Notes: a model not told the origin generated them from the letters alone. Positions 45,274-54,821 are shown, numbered from the stretch's first letter. The stretch: DNA of 64,000 nucleotides from Mangrovimonas xylaniphaga (GCF_001280435.1 NZ_LBIP01000017.1:1-64000), one strand, 5' to 3'. Numbers and translations: made by a program.

Positions 45274-46377
45274 ATGAAAAAATCATCAATTAGGGGAGTG
45301 GCTGCCATGTTGGTCCTTCTTGTATTTGGCTGTAGTTCTGAGCCAGTATCTCAATCAGACGCAACGGTTATTAACCCAACGCTTAATGGCGCTGCCGCTG
45401 ATGCTAGCCGTAAGGAGGCAGGGTCTTTAAATGGTCCATTATTTGACCTAGCACTAAGTCCAAACAATAAAATTTTAGTTGCCGATGTGCCAATTGGTAT
45501 TTCTAATTCACTTGGTGTATTGCAATTTTCGCTTCCAGGGGTAACATCTATTGCTCCAATAGGGAATGGAGTCATGTGGGCATCAAGAGGAGGAGGTGGC
45601 CAGAACACTATGGACTCTGGTCAAGCAATTTATCGTGTTGGAAATGGAGGTGTCAATCAAATTGCGAATCTATTTCTATTTGAGGAAGAAAATAACCCAG
45701 ACGGGCAAGATGTAGATTCCAATCCTTATGCGGTTGCGGCCACAAATGCCAATGAAGCCTTGGTGGCGGATGCAGGCGCTAATGATTTGCTTAGGATCGA
45801 CAATCAGGGTAACATTGAAGTGGTTGCCGTATTTCCCAATGAATTGGTGTCAACTGCAAATGTTCAGGCCTTAGTAGGCTGTCCAGAACCTATTCCGGGA
45901 TTCGAGTTTCTTTGCAACGTTCCAATGATGCCTGCTCAAGCAGTTCCTACATCTGTAGCTATTGGTCCTGATGGCTATTATTATGTTGGAGAGTTAAAGG
46001 GCTTTCCTGGGCCTACAGGTGCGTCTAATATCTGGCGTATTGCTCCAGATGCTTCAGGAGCCATGTGTGGCTCAAGCGAAGATTGTGTAAAGTTTTTTAG
46101 CGGAGGTTTTACATCTATTGTGGATTTAACCTTTGGTCCTGATGGTAATTTGTATGTAGCAGAACTTGATGAACAAAGTTGGTTTGCAGTGGAAGTGTTA
46201 CAAACAGGAATGGGTGGTAATATTAAGATGTGTAATATGGAAACTATGGAAGTTACAACTATTGCTACAGGTATTCCTTTGCTTACGGCTATAACATTTG
46301 ATAAGCAGGGCAATCTATGGGCGACACAAAATGCCTTGATACCTGGCTTGGCCGAGGTGGTACAGATTTCTTATTGA
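45274..46377 (+). CDS. ScyD/ScyE-like beta-propeller lipoprotein
   Basis: An envelope lipoprotein of 367 residues with lipobox VLLVFG|C20. The body has repeated propeller blades: LFDLALSPNNKILVAD, NPYAVAATNANEALVADAGANDLLRID, VPTSVAIGPDGYYYVGELKG (each cited in part), FTSIVDLTFGPDGNLYVAEL and LTAITFDKQGNLWATQNA. ScyD/ScyE are named from cyanobacterial scytonemin clusters; no such pathway is present, so only the fold is claimed. Several cysteines at about 202-215 and 255-265 could form disulfides. Confidence 0.78.
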   Translation: MKKSSIRGVAAMLVLLVFGCSSEPVSQSDATVINPTLNGAAADASRKEAGSLNGPLFDLALSPNNKILVADVPIGISNSLGVLQFSLPGVTSIAPIGNGVMWASRGGGGQNTMDSGQAIYRVGNGGVNQIANLFLFEEENNPDGQDVDSNPYAVAATNANEALVADAGANDLLRIDNQGNIEVVAVFPNELVSTANVQALVGCPEPIPGFEFLCNVPMMPAQAVPTSVAIGPDGYYYVGELKGFPGPTGASNIWRIAPDASGAMCGSSEDCVKFFSGGFTSIVDLTFGPDGNLYVAELDEQSWFAVEVLQTGMGGNIKMCNMETMEVTTIATGIPLLTAITFDKQGNLWATQNALIPGLAEVVQISY

Positions 46378-46404
46378 GAAGAAAGATTCTATTATATCAA
46401 AAAG

Positions 46405-46432
46405 AAAAGGGCGATAATCATCGCCCTTTTTT
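46405..46432. terminator. Bidirectional terminator between ScyD-like and M3 peptidase genes
   Basis: AAAAGGGCGAT (46405-46415) pairs with ATCGCCCTTTT (46420-46430) around a 4-base loop, with A and T runs on both sides. Confidence 0.92.
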
Positions 46433-46442
46433 ATGTTAAAAA

Positions 46443-48479
46443 CTATTGTTTTTCTATCAAACCAGCTCTTCTTAAAAGTGCTTCTGGTTGAGGTTCTTTG
46501 CCTCTAAAACGCTTGTAAAGTGTCATTGGGTCTTCGGTTCCACCTTGCGATAATATGTTCGCCATGAACTTTTGGGCCACTTGTTTGTTGAAAATGCCCT
46601 GTTCCGTGAAATACTCAAAAGCATCTGCGTCTAAAACTTCGGCCCATTTATAACTGTAGTATCCGGAAGAATAGCCTCCTTGGAAAATATGCGAAAAAGA
46701 GGTGCTCATACAGTTTTCTGGAACATCTGGGTAGAGTCTCGTGCTTTCAAAAGCTTCGATTTCATGTCTCTTCACATCCGTAATTGGTGAAGGATCTTGA
46801 CCATGCCAGCTCATATCCAAAAGTCCGAAACTCAATTGTCTTAGGGTTTGCATACCTTCATGGAACGTTGCTGATTCCTTAATTTTATTCACTAATTCCA
46901 TTGGAATTAATTCGCCAGTTTCGTAGTGCTTAGCAAACAATTCCAAGGCTTCCTTTTCATAGCACCAGTTTTCCAAAACTTGGCTCGGAAGCTCTACAAA
47001 ATCCCAGAATACACTAGTTCCTGATAAGCTAGGGTAAGTAGTGTCTGCCAACATGCCGTGCAGGGCATGACCAAATTCGTGGAACAACGTAGTCACTTCA
47101 TTGAAGGTTAATAATGAAGGTTTGCTTTTTGTAGGTTTTGTAAAATTGCACACAATGGAAATATGAGGTCTTTCATTGGTGCCATTTTTTCTAAATTGTG
47201 GTTTGAAAGATGTCATCCACGCACCGTTTCTTTTTCCCGGTCTAGGAAAAAAGTCGGCGTAGAAAATGGCCACTAAACCACCTTGTTCATTAGTAACTTT
47301 ATAGGTAAGAACATCTGCGTGGTATTTGTCAATATCATGAATTTCTTCAAAATGAAGTCCATATAGTTTTTTAGCCACCGTAAAAGACCCATCAATCACA
47401 TTTTCTAATTTGAAATACGGTTTTAGTTTCTCGTCATCCAAATCAAAAAGTTTTTGCTTCAATTTTTCAGCGTAATAAGAAGAATCCCATTTTTGAAGCA
47501 CTTCAATGCCGTCCAATTCTTTGGCAAACTCTTGTAGGTTGGCAAATTCACGTTCAGCTGCTGGTTTAGCCTTGTCAAGTAATTCATAAAGGAATTTGTT
47601 GACGTTGTCTGGGGTTTTGGCCATACGCTCTTCCAAAACAAAATGAGCATGGGTTTTATAACCTAAAAGGTTGGCGCGTTGGTAACGAAGTTTAGCAATT
47701 TGCAACACGTTTTCCTGATTGTCCAGCTTATCGTTTTTGAATGCTTTGGCTCCAAAGGCAATGGCTAATTTTTTGCGTAATTCCCTATTGCTGGCATACG
47801 TCATGAACGGAATGTAGCTAGGGTAGTCCAAGGTGATGATCCAACCCTCCACGTTTTTGGATTCCGCCAATTGTTTGGCTGCTTCTTTAGCACCTTCTGG
47901 CAGTCCATCCAAATCGTCTTCATTGGTAATGAGCATTTCGAAGTTGTTGGTTTCAGCCAGTACATTTTCGCCAAACTTCAACTTAAGCTGACTTAATTTT
48001 TTGTCAATTTCCCGTAGCTGTTGCTTTTTGTCTTCGGGTAAGTTGGCTCCGTTTCTTGAAAAGCTTTTATATTTTTTATCCAATAAGGTGTGCTGTTCCG
48101 TCGTCAACTCCAATTCATCTTTCATCTCATAAACAGCCTTGATACGCTTAAAAAGATCCTCGTTTAAAGTGATGTCATTACTGAATTCCGATAATAAAGG
48201 AGAAACCTCTTGCGCTATTTTTTGAATTTCGTCATTGGTTTCAGCAGAATTTAAGTTGAAAAAAATGCTTGAAATACGATCCAATTGTTCCCCGGAAAAA
48301 TCCAAAGCTTCCACCGTATTTTGAAATGTTGGCACTTCCGGATTAGTGGTAATAGCATCAATTTCGGCTTTAGCCTGAGCAATTCCTTCTTTGAAAGCTG
48401 GTAGAAAATCTTCGTTTTTTAGTTTTGAGAATGGGGCAGTATTGAACGGCGTATCAAATGGTTTGTTGAGAATATTCAT
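46443..48479 (-). CDS. M3 family oligopeptidase / peptidyl-dipeptidase Dcp-like
   Basis: Zinc metallopeptidase that trims oligopeptides in the cytoplasm. The 678 residues fit the family. The zinc motif is H467-E468-F-G-H471 (TLFHEFGHALHGML); the third ligand glutamate is expected shortly after, near SVFWDFVELPSQ. FSHIFQGGYSSGYYSYKWAEVLDADAFE is the C-terminal substrate-pocket region (cited in part). No signal peptide is seen. Oligopeptidase A and Dcp cannot be told apart with certainty. Confidence 0.93.
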   Translation of the reverse strand: MNILNKPFDTPFNTAPFSKLKNEDFLPAFKEGIAQAKAEIDAITTNPEVPTFQNTVEALDFSGEQLDRISSIFFNLNSAETNDEIQKIAQEVSPLLSEFSNDITLNEDLFKRIKAVYEMKDELELTTEQHTLLDKKYKSFSRNGANLPEDKKQQLREIDKKLSQLKLKFGENVLAETNNFEMLITNEDDLDGLPEGAKEAAKQLAESKNVEGWIITLDYPSYIPFMTYASNRELRKKLAIAFGAKAFKNDKLDNQENVLQIAKLRYQRANLLGYKTHAHFVLEERMAKTPDNVNKFLYELLDKAKPAAEREFANLQEFAKELDGIEVLQKWDSSYYAEKLKQKLFDLDDEKLKPYFKLENVIDGSFTVAKKLYGLHFEEIHDIDKYHADVLTYKVTNEQGGLVAIFYADFFPRPGKRNGAWMTSFKPQFRKNGTNERPHISIVCNFTKPTKSKPSLLTFNEVTTLFHEFGHALHGMLADTTYPSLSGTSVFWDFVELPSQVLENWCYEKEALELFAKHYETGELIPMELVNKIKESATFHEGMQTLRQLSFGLLDMSWHGQDPSPITDVKRHEIEAFESTRLYPDVPENCMSTSFSHIFQGGYSSGYYSYKWAEVLDADAFEYFTEQGIFNKQVAQKFMANILSQGGTEDPMTLYKRFRGKEPQPEALLRRAGLIEKQ

Positions 48480-48581
48480 ATGGAGGGCATTAATTTGGCC
48501 TAGGTTGTACTCCTTTTCTTTAGGACAACAATTTTAGGATTAATTAACGATATTTTTTGATTTGTTTTTGAATTATATTGC

Positions 48582-48589
48582 TACTTTTG
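48582..48589 (+). promoter_or_regulatory. Orphan plus-strand promoter box
   Basis: TACTTTTG is a full TAnnTTTG match with TTTG at 48561-48564, 17 bases upstream. No plus-strand coding gene follows, but a strong terminator does (48648-48677). Confidence 0.4.
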
Positions 48590-48593
48590 TCCT

Positions 48594-48678
48594 CGAATCA
48601 TTAAAGGCGTCAGAAATGACTCTTAAAATAATTGATTAATAGCTTTAAAACCTCGACTTCCGTCGAGGTTTTTTTATT
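48594..48678 (+). ncRNA. Candidate small RNA between M3 peptidase and purE
   Basis: The stretch runs from the expected start behind the box at 48582-48589 to a terminator at 48648-48677. It is about 85 bases, has no open reading frame of note, and does not resemble 6S RNA, tmRNA or SRP RNA. The case rests only on a promoter-terminator pair; the terminator also serves purE. Confidence 0.3.
48648..48677. terminator. Terminator with stronger T-run on the plus strand
   Basis: AAACCTCGAC (48648-48657) pairs with GTCGAGGTTT (48662-48671) around TTCC. On the plus strand seven T follow the stem; on the minus strand, behind purE, only four. Confidence 0.88.
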
Positions 48679-49157
48679 TATAGGTTTTTTGCCGATTCAA
48701 TTACGGCAGCTTTAAGTCCTTCTTTGTAAACCATAATTTTATCCAAGACACATTTATCGGAGCTTCCAATAATTTGTGCTGCCAAGATACCTGCATTTTT
48801 AGCACCGTTTAAGGCAACAGTTGCCACAGGTACACCGCCTGGCATTTGCAAAATAGACAGTACAGAATCCCAACCGTCAATAGAATTACTACTTTTTACA
48901 GGAACTCCAATAACAGGAAGAGGTGATAAGGACGCAATCATACCTGGTAGGTGAGCTGCTCCACCTGCACCAGCAATGATTACGGAAAATCCTCTGGTAT
49001 GGGCATTTTTGCCATAGTCGAACAATTTTTCAGGTGTACGATGAGCGGAAACAATATCCACTTCAACTTCAATGTCGAATCCTTTTAAAATATCAATAGC
49101 GTCCTGCATTACTGGCAGGTCGCTCTTACTTCCCATGATGATTCCTACTTTACTCAT
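48678..49157 (-). CDS. purE: N5-carboxyaminoimidazole ribonucleotide mutase
   Basis: Converts N5-CAIR to CAIR in purine synthesis. The 159 residues start with the class I signature VGIIMGSKSDLPVMQDA, then SAHRTPEKLFDY with the conserved His, IIAGAGGAAHLPGMIAS, and PVIGVPV. It follows purK by 3 bases, forming the usual two-step pair. Confidence 0.96.
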   Translation of the reverse strand: MSKVGIIMGSKSDLPVMQDAIDILKGFDIEVEVDIVSAHRTPEKLFDYGKNAHTRGFSVIIAGAGGAAHLPGMIASLSPLPVIGVPVKSSNSIDGWDSVLSILQMPGGVPVATVALNGAKNAGILAAQIIGSSDKCVLDKIMVYKEGLKAAVIESAKNL

Positions 49158-49160
49158 ATT

Positions 49161-50315
49161 TTATTCGCTTATTACTTTTATTGTACTTTTTACTTGTTCG
49201 GCAACCCTTCTTGCTTCATTGATGTCTTCATTTACGATGGTAACATGTCCCATTTTTCTAAATGGTCGTGTTTGCTTTTTACCATAAATATGCGGGGTTA
49301 CGCCATCCAGTTTCATGATGTCTTCAATGTTTTGGTAGACCACATTTCCTGTATGGTCTTCAGCACCTACTAAATTAACCATAATTCCGCCAACTTTGTT
49401 GTCGGTGTTTCCTAATGGTAAATTTAAAATGGCTCTTAGGTGTTGCTCAAATTGCGATGTGTAGCTAGCCTCAATGGTTTGGTGACCAGAATTGTGAGGT
49501 CTTGGAGCTACTTCGTTCACCAAAATCTCGTCATCTTTTGTTTGGAACATCTCTACGGCCAATAGTCCTACATGCTGAAATGCCTCCGATACTTTTAAGG
49601 CTACTGCCTTCGCTTTTTCGGCTACTTTATCGTCTATCCTTGCAGGACAAATAACATACTCTACTTGGTTGGCTTCTGGGTGGAATTCCATTTCTACCAC
49701 AGGATACACTTTCATTTCTCCATCTGGAGTTCGTGCCACAGTAACTGCCAATTCATTTTTGAAAGGCACCATTGTTTCAGCAATGCACTCCACATTTGGC
49801 AGTTCCTTTAAATCTGCGATCTCTCGAACAATTTTCACGCCATTTCCATCATATCCAAATTGGGCGCTTTTCCAAACAAATGGCAGAGTAAGACCTCCAT
49901 TGTGGATGGCTTCCTCAATTTCGGAAGTGTAGGCAAATCGGTTAAAATCTGCGGTTGGGATATTGTGGTCTCTGTAGAAGAGTTTTTGGGTAGCTTTATT
50001 TTGAATGCTTCTCAAGGTTTTGGAAGCAGGGTATACTTTAATTCCTTCTTTTTCCAAGGCTTCAAGAGCATCTACATTTACGTTTTCAATTTCAAAGGTA
50101 AGAACATCTACCTGCTTACCGAAGTTATAAACGGTATCAAAGTCCATTAAATCCCCTTGTTGGAATTGGTTGCAGGCAATTTTACAAGGCGCTTCGTTAC
50201 TTGGATCAAGGACGTAGGTGGCAATGTCAAACTTTCTGGTATCATAGAGCATCATTTTGCCCAATTGCCCACCACCAAGAATACCTAGTTTAAATTCAGA
50301 AGAGAATAAATTCAT
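49161..50315 (-). CDS. purK: N5-carboxyaminoimidazole ribonucleotide synthase
   Basis: ATP-grasp enzyme making N5-CAIR from AIR, bicarbonate and ATP. The 384 residues begin FKLGILGGGQLGKMM, with the preATP-grasp glycine-rich motif. LPFVWKSAQFGYDGNGV, LAVTVARTPDGE, EMFQTKDDEILVNEVAPRPHNSGHQT (cited in part) and PLGNT show the ATP-grasp and substrate parts. It is divergent from the HPRT-Adk fusion gene, another purine gene. Confidence 0.96.
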   Translation of the reverse strand: MNLFSSEFKLGILGGGQLGKMMLYDTRKFDIATYVLDPSNEAPCKIACNQFQQGDLMDFDTVYNFGKQVDVLTFEIENVNVDALEALEKEGIKVYPASKTLRSIQNKATQKLFYRDHNIPTADFNRFAYTSEIEEAIHNGGLTLPFVWKSAQFGYDGNGVKIVREIADLKELPNVECIAETMVPFKNELAVTVARTPDGEMKVYPVVEMEFHPEANQVEYVICPARIDDKVAEKAKAVALKVSEAFQHVGLLAVEMFQTKDDEILVNEVAPRPHNSGHQTIEASYTSQFEQHLRAILNLPLGNTDNKVGGIMVNLVGAEDHTGNVVYQNIEDIMKLDGVTPHIYGKKQTRPFRKMGHVTIVNEDINEARRVAEQVKSTIKVISE

Positions 50316-50458
50316 ATGTATTTCCCAGAAAAAAGGGAGTTGTTTTAGTTATACTTCAATCTTATAATGAGGCTACAAAAGTACAAATCAAAACCCTGTG
50401 AAAAAACTAAAAAACAAAACAATCTAAAGCAGAATTCGTAAATCCTTACTCAAATGAT

Positions 50459-50466
50459 TATCTTTG
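50459..50466 (+). promoter_or_regulatory. Promoter -7 box of the HPRT-adk fusion
   Basis: TATCTTTG is a full TAnnTTTG match, 22 bases before the GTG at 50489. Confidence 0.6.
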
Positions 50467-50488
50467 CGTTTCTAAAATTAAAAAACAA

Positions 50489-51598
50489 GTGATCAAACTT
50501 CACGACTTATACTTTAAACCATTTGTTTCAGAACAAGAATTGGAGGGGACCGTACAGCGTATGGTGGACCAAATTTCTGAAGATTTGAAGGATGAGGTGC
50601 CCGTGTTTGTTGGGATTTTAAATGGATCGTTCATGTTTGTGAGCGATTTTGTGAAAAAATACCCTAAACCATGTGAGGTGACCTTTATTAAACTGGCATC
50701 CTACGAAGGCTTGAAGTCTTCCGAAGATATCCAGAGATTGATTGGCCTTACCCAGGATTTATCGGGACGTACGGTTGTAATTTTGGAAGACATTATTGAT
50801 TCCGGAAGGACATTGGCAGAGGTGCACAGGATCTTTAAAAATGAGAATGTGAAGAAACTGATCATCGCCACTTTGTTCTTTAAACCGGAAGCGTACAAAA
50901 GAGATTTTAAACTTCATTATGTAGGTTTGGAAATTCCTGACAAATTTATTGTAGGCTACGGATTGGATTACGATGGATTGGGAAGGGACTTGCCTACCAT
51001 ATACCAATTAAAAACCACACAACACATGACAAACTTGGTGCTATTTGGACCTCCAGGGGCCGGAAAAGGAACACAAGCAGAATTTTTAAAACAGAAATAC
51101 AATTTGGTACACATCTCTACAGGTGATGTGTTTCGATACAACATTAAAAATGAAACAGCCTTGGGGATGTTGGCTAAGTCCTACATCGATAAAGGTGAAT
51201 TGGTTCCAGACCAGGTTACAATTGATATGTTGAATGCAGAAGTTGAAAAGAATGCCGATGCCAATGGGTTCCTTTTTGACGGATTTCCACGTACCAATGC
51301 CCAAGCCGAAGCTTTGGATAAGTTGATGGATAGCAAGGATTCTCAAATCAATGCTATGATTGCATTGGAAGTTGACGATGAGGTGTTGGTGGAGCGTTTG
51401 TTGGAACGCGGAAAGACCAGTGGAAGAGCCGATGATGCCGATGAAAGTATCATTAGAAACCGAATTGTGGAATACTACAATAAAACAGCAATTTTAAAAG
51501 ATTACTATTCAGCTCAAAACAAATATTTTGGAGTGGATGGTGTTGGAAGTATCGAAGAGATTACCGAGAGGTTAAGTGCGGTAATTGACAAGCTGTAG
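50489..51598 (+). CDS. adk: Fused hypoxanthine phosphoribosyltransferase-adenylate kinase
   Basis: One open frame of 369 residues joins two purine enzymes. Residues 1-178 are a phosphoribosyltransferase with the PRPP motif VVILEDIIDSGRTL (96-109) and FVGILNGSFMF. Residues 180-369 are a short-type adenylate kinase starting MTNLVLFGPPGAGKGTQ, P-loop 187-195, with FDGFPRTNAQAEAL and ERGKTSGRADD and no zinc lid. M180 falls exactly at the join with no linker, so separate translation of Adk from 51026 is possible. The start is GTG. The HPRT half recovers hypoxanthine or guanine, and the kinase balances AMP, ADP and ATP. Confidence 0.93.
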   Translation: MIKLHDLYFKPFVSEQELEGTVQRMVDQISEDLKDEVPVFVGILNGSFMFVSDFVKKYPKPCEVTFIKLASYEGLKSSEDIQRLIGLTQDLSGRTVVILEDIIDSGRTLAEVHRIFKNENVKKLIIATLFFKPEAYKRDFKLHYVGLEIPDKFIVGYGLDYDGLGRDLPTIYQLKTTQHMTNLVLFGPPGAGKGTQAEFLKQKYNLVHISTGDVFRYNIKNETALGMLAKSYIDKGELVPDQVTIDMLNAEVEKNADANGFLFDGFPRTNAQAEALDKLMDSKDSQINAMIALEVDDEVLVERLLERGKTSGRADDADESIIRNRIVEYYNKTAILKDYYSAQNKYFGVDGVGSIEEITERLSAVIDKL

Positions 51599-51674
51599 TT
51601 TTCAGAAAGACATTTTAGCAGTTACCAAAGACTATCTTTAAATAAATCAGACCTTTTATATACAGGGGAATAAT

Positions 51675-52673
51675 ATGACGGAAGGAAATTTTGTAGATTA
51701 TGTAAAAATCCATGTGTCTTCTGGTAAGGGAGGCCAAGGGTCTGCTCATTTACATCGTGAAAAGTACATTGCCAAAGGTGGTCCCGATGGGGGCGACGGT
51801 GGTCGTGGAGGGCATGTTATTATTAGAGGAAACAGTAACCTTTGGACATTACTTCACCTAAAGTTTAAACGACACGTGCGTGCTGGACATGGTGAAAACG
51901 GAAGCAAGGCCAGAAGTACAGGTGCCGATGGAGAGGATATGTACATCGATGTGCCTTTGGGAACTGTGATACGGGATACCGAAACCAATAAGATTCTATT
52001 TGAGATCACCGAGGATCAAGAAGAAAGAATCTTGGCCGAAGGAGGTATGGGAGGTCGCGGAAACTGGCATTTTAAGTCGGCTACAAACCAAACGCCTCGC
52101 TATGCGCAACCAGGAATGCCGCTTGAGGAGAAAGATGTCACTCTCGAGTTAAAGGTGTTGGCAGATGTTGGATTGGTAGGATTTCCAAATGCAGGGAAAT
52201 CTACTTTGCTATCTGTGATTACTTCAGCAAAGCCTAAAATAGCGGATTACGAGTTTACGACACTAAAGCCTAATTTGGGAATTGTAGAACATCGTGATTT
52301 CCAGACCTTTGTAATGGCCGATATTCCTGGGATTATTGAAGGTGCTGCCGAGGGCAAGGGATTGGGACATTATTTCTTACGTCACATCGAGAGAAATTCT
52401 ATTTTACTGTTTTTGGTGCCTGCCGATGCCAATGACATTTTAGAGCAATACAATATTTTGTTGGATGAGTTAAGACGTTATAATCCAGAAATGTTGGATA
52501 AGGAACGTATGGTAGCCATCTCAAAATGTGATATGTTGGATGATGAACTCAAAGCAGAACTAAAGGAAGAATTGGATAAGAGTTTGCCAATTCCGTATAT
52601 GTTTATTTCCTCTGTAGCTCAACAAGGGATTACCCAACTTAAAGACAAACTATGGAAAATGCTTAATCCATAG
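51675..52673 (+). CDS. obg: GTPase Obg
   Basis: Ribosome-associated GTPase involved in 50S assembly and stress control. The 332 residues have the Gly-rich Obg fold (about 1-158: [47 protein letters not shown]) followed by the G domain: G1 [10 protein letters not shown]2/G3 [11 protein letters not shown] and [10 protein letters not shown]4 SKCD, G5 SSVAQ. The C-terminal OCT domain is absent, as is common. It lies 76 bases after the fusion gene. Confidence 0.96.
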   Translation: MTEGNFVDYVKIHVSSGKGGQGSAHLHREKYIAKGGPDGGDGGRGGHVIIRGNSNLWTLLHLKFKRHVRAGHGENGSKARSTGADGEDMYIDVPLGTVIRDTETNKILFEITEDQEERILAEGGMGGRGNWHFKSATNQTPRYAQPGMPLEEKDVTLELKVLADVGLVGFPNAGKSTLLSVITSAKPKIADYEFTTLKPNLGIVEHRDFQTFVMADIPGIIEGAAEGKGLGHYFLRHIERNSILLFLVPADANDILEQYNILLDELRRYNPEMLDKERMVAISKCDMLDDELKAELKEELDKSLPIPYMFISSVAQQGITQLKDKLWKMLNP

Positions 52674-52695
52674 AGACGATTACATCTAAAAATAT

Positions 52696-52738
52696 AAAAG
52701 GCTTGGAAAGTTTCATTTTTCAAGCCTTTTTTGTTTTT
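52696..52738 (+). terminator. Terminator behind obg
   Basis: AAAAGGCTTG (52696-52705) pairs with CAAGCCTTTT (52721-52730), and a long T-run follows before the ion-channel gene. Confidence 0.88.
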
Positions 52739-52760
52739 TTACGCTTCCAACCATTAAATA

Positions 52761-53480
52761 ATGAAAGCTTATCTAAAAAGTATTATAGAATTTAACGACA
52801 ATAATAAAAGTAGGTTTTTTGCCTTTTTTATTCAAGCGCTAATTTTTGTTTCAATAGTGACTTTTTCTATTGAGACTATCCCTAATTTAAAACCTCAAAT
52901 AAAAGTAGTTTTGAATTTCATCGAACTGTTTAGCGTTATTGTTTTTAGTATTGAATATTTGCTAAGAATATATGTGGCGGATAAAAAGTTTAAATTCATT
53001 TTTAGCTTTTTCGGAATAATTGATTTGTTAGCTATTTTACCTTTTTATTTATCATTTGGAATAGATTTAAGGTCGTTAAGAGCGCTAAGATTTTTGAGGT
53101 TGATTCGCATTCTGAAATTGGTGAGATACAACAAGGCACTGCGTCATTTTTCTCAAGCGATTAAAATGGCTAAAGAAGAGATTTTTCTTTTTTTGATAGT
53201 CACATTTATTCTTATCTATTTTGCGGCTGTAGGGATTTATTATTTTGAAAATTCAGCTCAGCCAGAGGTGTTTTCTTCGGTTTTTGATAGTCTTTGGTGG
53301 GCTATAGTTACACTTACTACAGTTGGATATGGCGATGTATATCCAGTTACAGTGGGAGGTAAAGCCTTTACTTTTTTTATTTTATTGATTGGTTTGGGAA
53401 TTATTGCAATTCCAACAGGAATAATATCTTCAGCTTTAACAAAGTCTATTGACAGTAAAAATGCAGATTTGGAAGAATAA
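52761..53480 (+). CDS. Voltage-gated-type potassium channel
   Basis: A 239-residue inner-membrane channel with six membrane segments. S4 is arginine-rich (RSLRALRFLRLIRILKLVRY, about 112-131), and the pore has the K+ selectivity filter TTVGYGD. A pore helix FDSLWWAIVTL precedes it. The short tail ends KSIDSKNADLEE without an RCK domain. The family is Kv-like bacterial channels; opening by voltage is inferred from S4. It stands alone behind the obg terminator. Confidence 0.92.
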   Translation: MKAYLKSIIEFNDNNKSRFFAFFIQALIFVSIVTFSIETIPNLKPQIKVVLNFIELFSVIVFSIEYLLRIYVADKKFKFIFSFFGIIDLLAILPFYLSFGIDLRSLRALRFLRLIRILKLVRYNKALRHFSQAIKMAKEEIFLFLIVTFILIYFAAVGIYYFENSAQPEVFSSVFDSLWWAIVTLTTVGYGDVYPVTVGGKAFTFFILLIGLGIIAIPTGIISSALTKSIDSKNADLEE

Positions 53481-53516
53481 CTTTCTCCTCTTTCTTTTTG
53501 TATCTTTATAAGAAAA

Positions 53517-54050
53517 ATGAAGAACCGTTTTTCCGTCTTTATCTGCCTTCTTTTTTTGTCCTTGGTTGCTTGCGCTCCAGTTAGGGTTAATTATGATTAT
53601 GAAAGGAACACAGATTTTTCTAAATATAAAACCTATAACTACTTTCAGGACTTGAATACAGGTTTCAGTGAATTCGATACCAATCGGTTTTTGGATGCCT
53701 TGGATACTGCTATCGCAGCAAAGGGCATGATGCTGTCTGATTCTCCAGATTTTTTAATAAATGTTCAGAGTAATGCCTATAACGTGGGAAGTCAAAGTTC
53801 CGTAGGCGTTGGTTTTGGTGGTAGCGGCCGAAATATGGGAGGAGGCATTTCTGTGGGAATTCCTGTTGGGCAATCTACCTTAAACAGGCAGATTCAAGTA
53901 GATTTTGTGGATCCCCAAGGAGGAGGCTTGTTTTGGCAGGCGATAAGTGAAGATTCCTTTTATCAAGATGATGCTCCTGAAGCTAAAGAAGCAAAATTTA
54001 AAACAATCGCAACTGAGATTTTAAAGGGATATCCTCCAACAAAAAAATAA
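53517..54050 (+). CDS. DUF4136 lipoprotein
   Basis: A 177-residue envelope lipoprotein with lipobox SLVA|C19. The DUF4136 domain is recognisable by YDYERNTDFSKYKTYNYF (about 26-43), the central RFLDALDTAIAAKGM, and the closing KEAKFKTIATEILKGYPP. A Gly-rich segment (about 95-125) lies in the middle. The function of the family is unknown. TATCTTTA (53501-53508) may be its -7 box, giving a short leader. Confidence 0.88.
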   Translation: MKNRFSVFICLLFLSLVACAPVRVNYDYERNTDFSKYKTYNYFQDLNTGFSEFDTNRFLDALDTAIAAKGMMLSDSPDFLINVQSNAYNVGSQSSVGVGFGGSGRNMGGGISVGIPVGQSTLNRQIQVDFVDPQGGGLFWQAISEDSFYQDDAPEAKEAKFKTIATEILKGYPPTKK

Positions 54051-54089
54051 ATTAAATAATTGCATAAATAGAAGTCGTAAAATAAAATC

Positions 54090-54815
54090 ATGGAAACATT
54101 AGAACATAAGGTTGCTCTAATTACAGGAGGAACAAAAGGAATTGGTTTTGGCATTGCCCAATCATTAATGGCACAAGGAGTGAATGTGGCAATCACGAGC
54201 AGAAGCAGTGCTACAGCACATGAAGCAGCAGGAATGTTGAATGCCCATAAAACGACTAAAGCCAAAGCTATTGGAGTAAAGGGAGATGTAAAGGATTTTG
54301 AAAGTTTAAAGGAAGCGGTGGCAGATGTCTTGAGTGAGTTTGGACAATTGGATATATTGGTTGCAAACGCTGGAGTTGGGCATTTTGATTCCGTTGAGGA
54401 TTTAAGTATAGAGGACTGGAAAGATACTGTTGACACCAATCTTTCGGGAGTATTTTATACTCTTAAAGCTGGAGTTGAAGCTTTGAGGAAATCAAAGGGA
54501 TATTTTATAACCATTTCCAGTTTAGCGGGAACCAATTTTTTTGCGAATGGTTCGGCTTATAATGCCAGCAAATTTGGGGTGACAGGATTTACCCAGGCTG
54601 CAATGCTCGACTTGAGAAAGTACGGAATTAAGGTGAGTACTATTATGCCTGGTTCTGTGGCTACTTATTTTAATAATCATGTGCCAAACGATGGCGATGC
54701 TTGGAAAATACAGAGTGAGGATATTGGCGAGTTGGTTGTAGATTTAGTTAAAATGAATCCTAGGACATTGCCGAGTAAAATAGAAGTGAGACCATCGATG
54801 CCTCCAAGTAAATAG
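54090..54815 (+). CDS. Short-chain dehydrogenase/reductase
   Basis: A 241-residue NAD(P)-dependent oxidoreductase related to 3-oxoacyl-ACP reductases. Motifs are ALITGGTKGIGFGIA (about 9-23), VANAGVGHF, the active serine in TISSLAG, Y-x-x-x-K in SAYNASKFGV, and PGSVAT. Substrate is unknown. It lies 39 bases behind the DUF4136 gene and is followed by a clear terminator. Confidence 0.9.
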   Translation: METLEHKVALITGGTKGIGFGIAQSLMAQGVNVAITSRSSATAHEAAGMLNAHKTTKAKAIGVKGDVKDFESLKEAVADVLSEFGQLDILVANAGVGHFDSVEDLSIEDWKDTVDTNLSGVFYTLKAGVEALRKSKGYFITISSLAGTNFFANGSAYNASKFGVTGFTQAAMLDLRKYGIKVSTIMPGSVATYFNNHVPNDGDAWKIQSEDIGELVVDLVKMNPRTLPSKIEVRPSMPPSK

Positions 54816-54821
54816 TAAATG

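Noticed and set aside
45274-46377. A scytonemin-type pathway because of the ScyD/ScyE-like protein
   Set aside because: No other scytonemin genes are near; only the propeller fold is shared.
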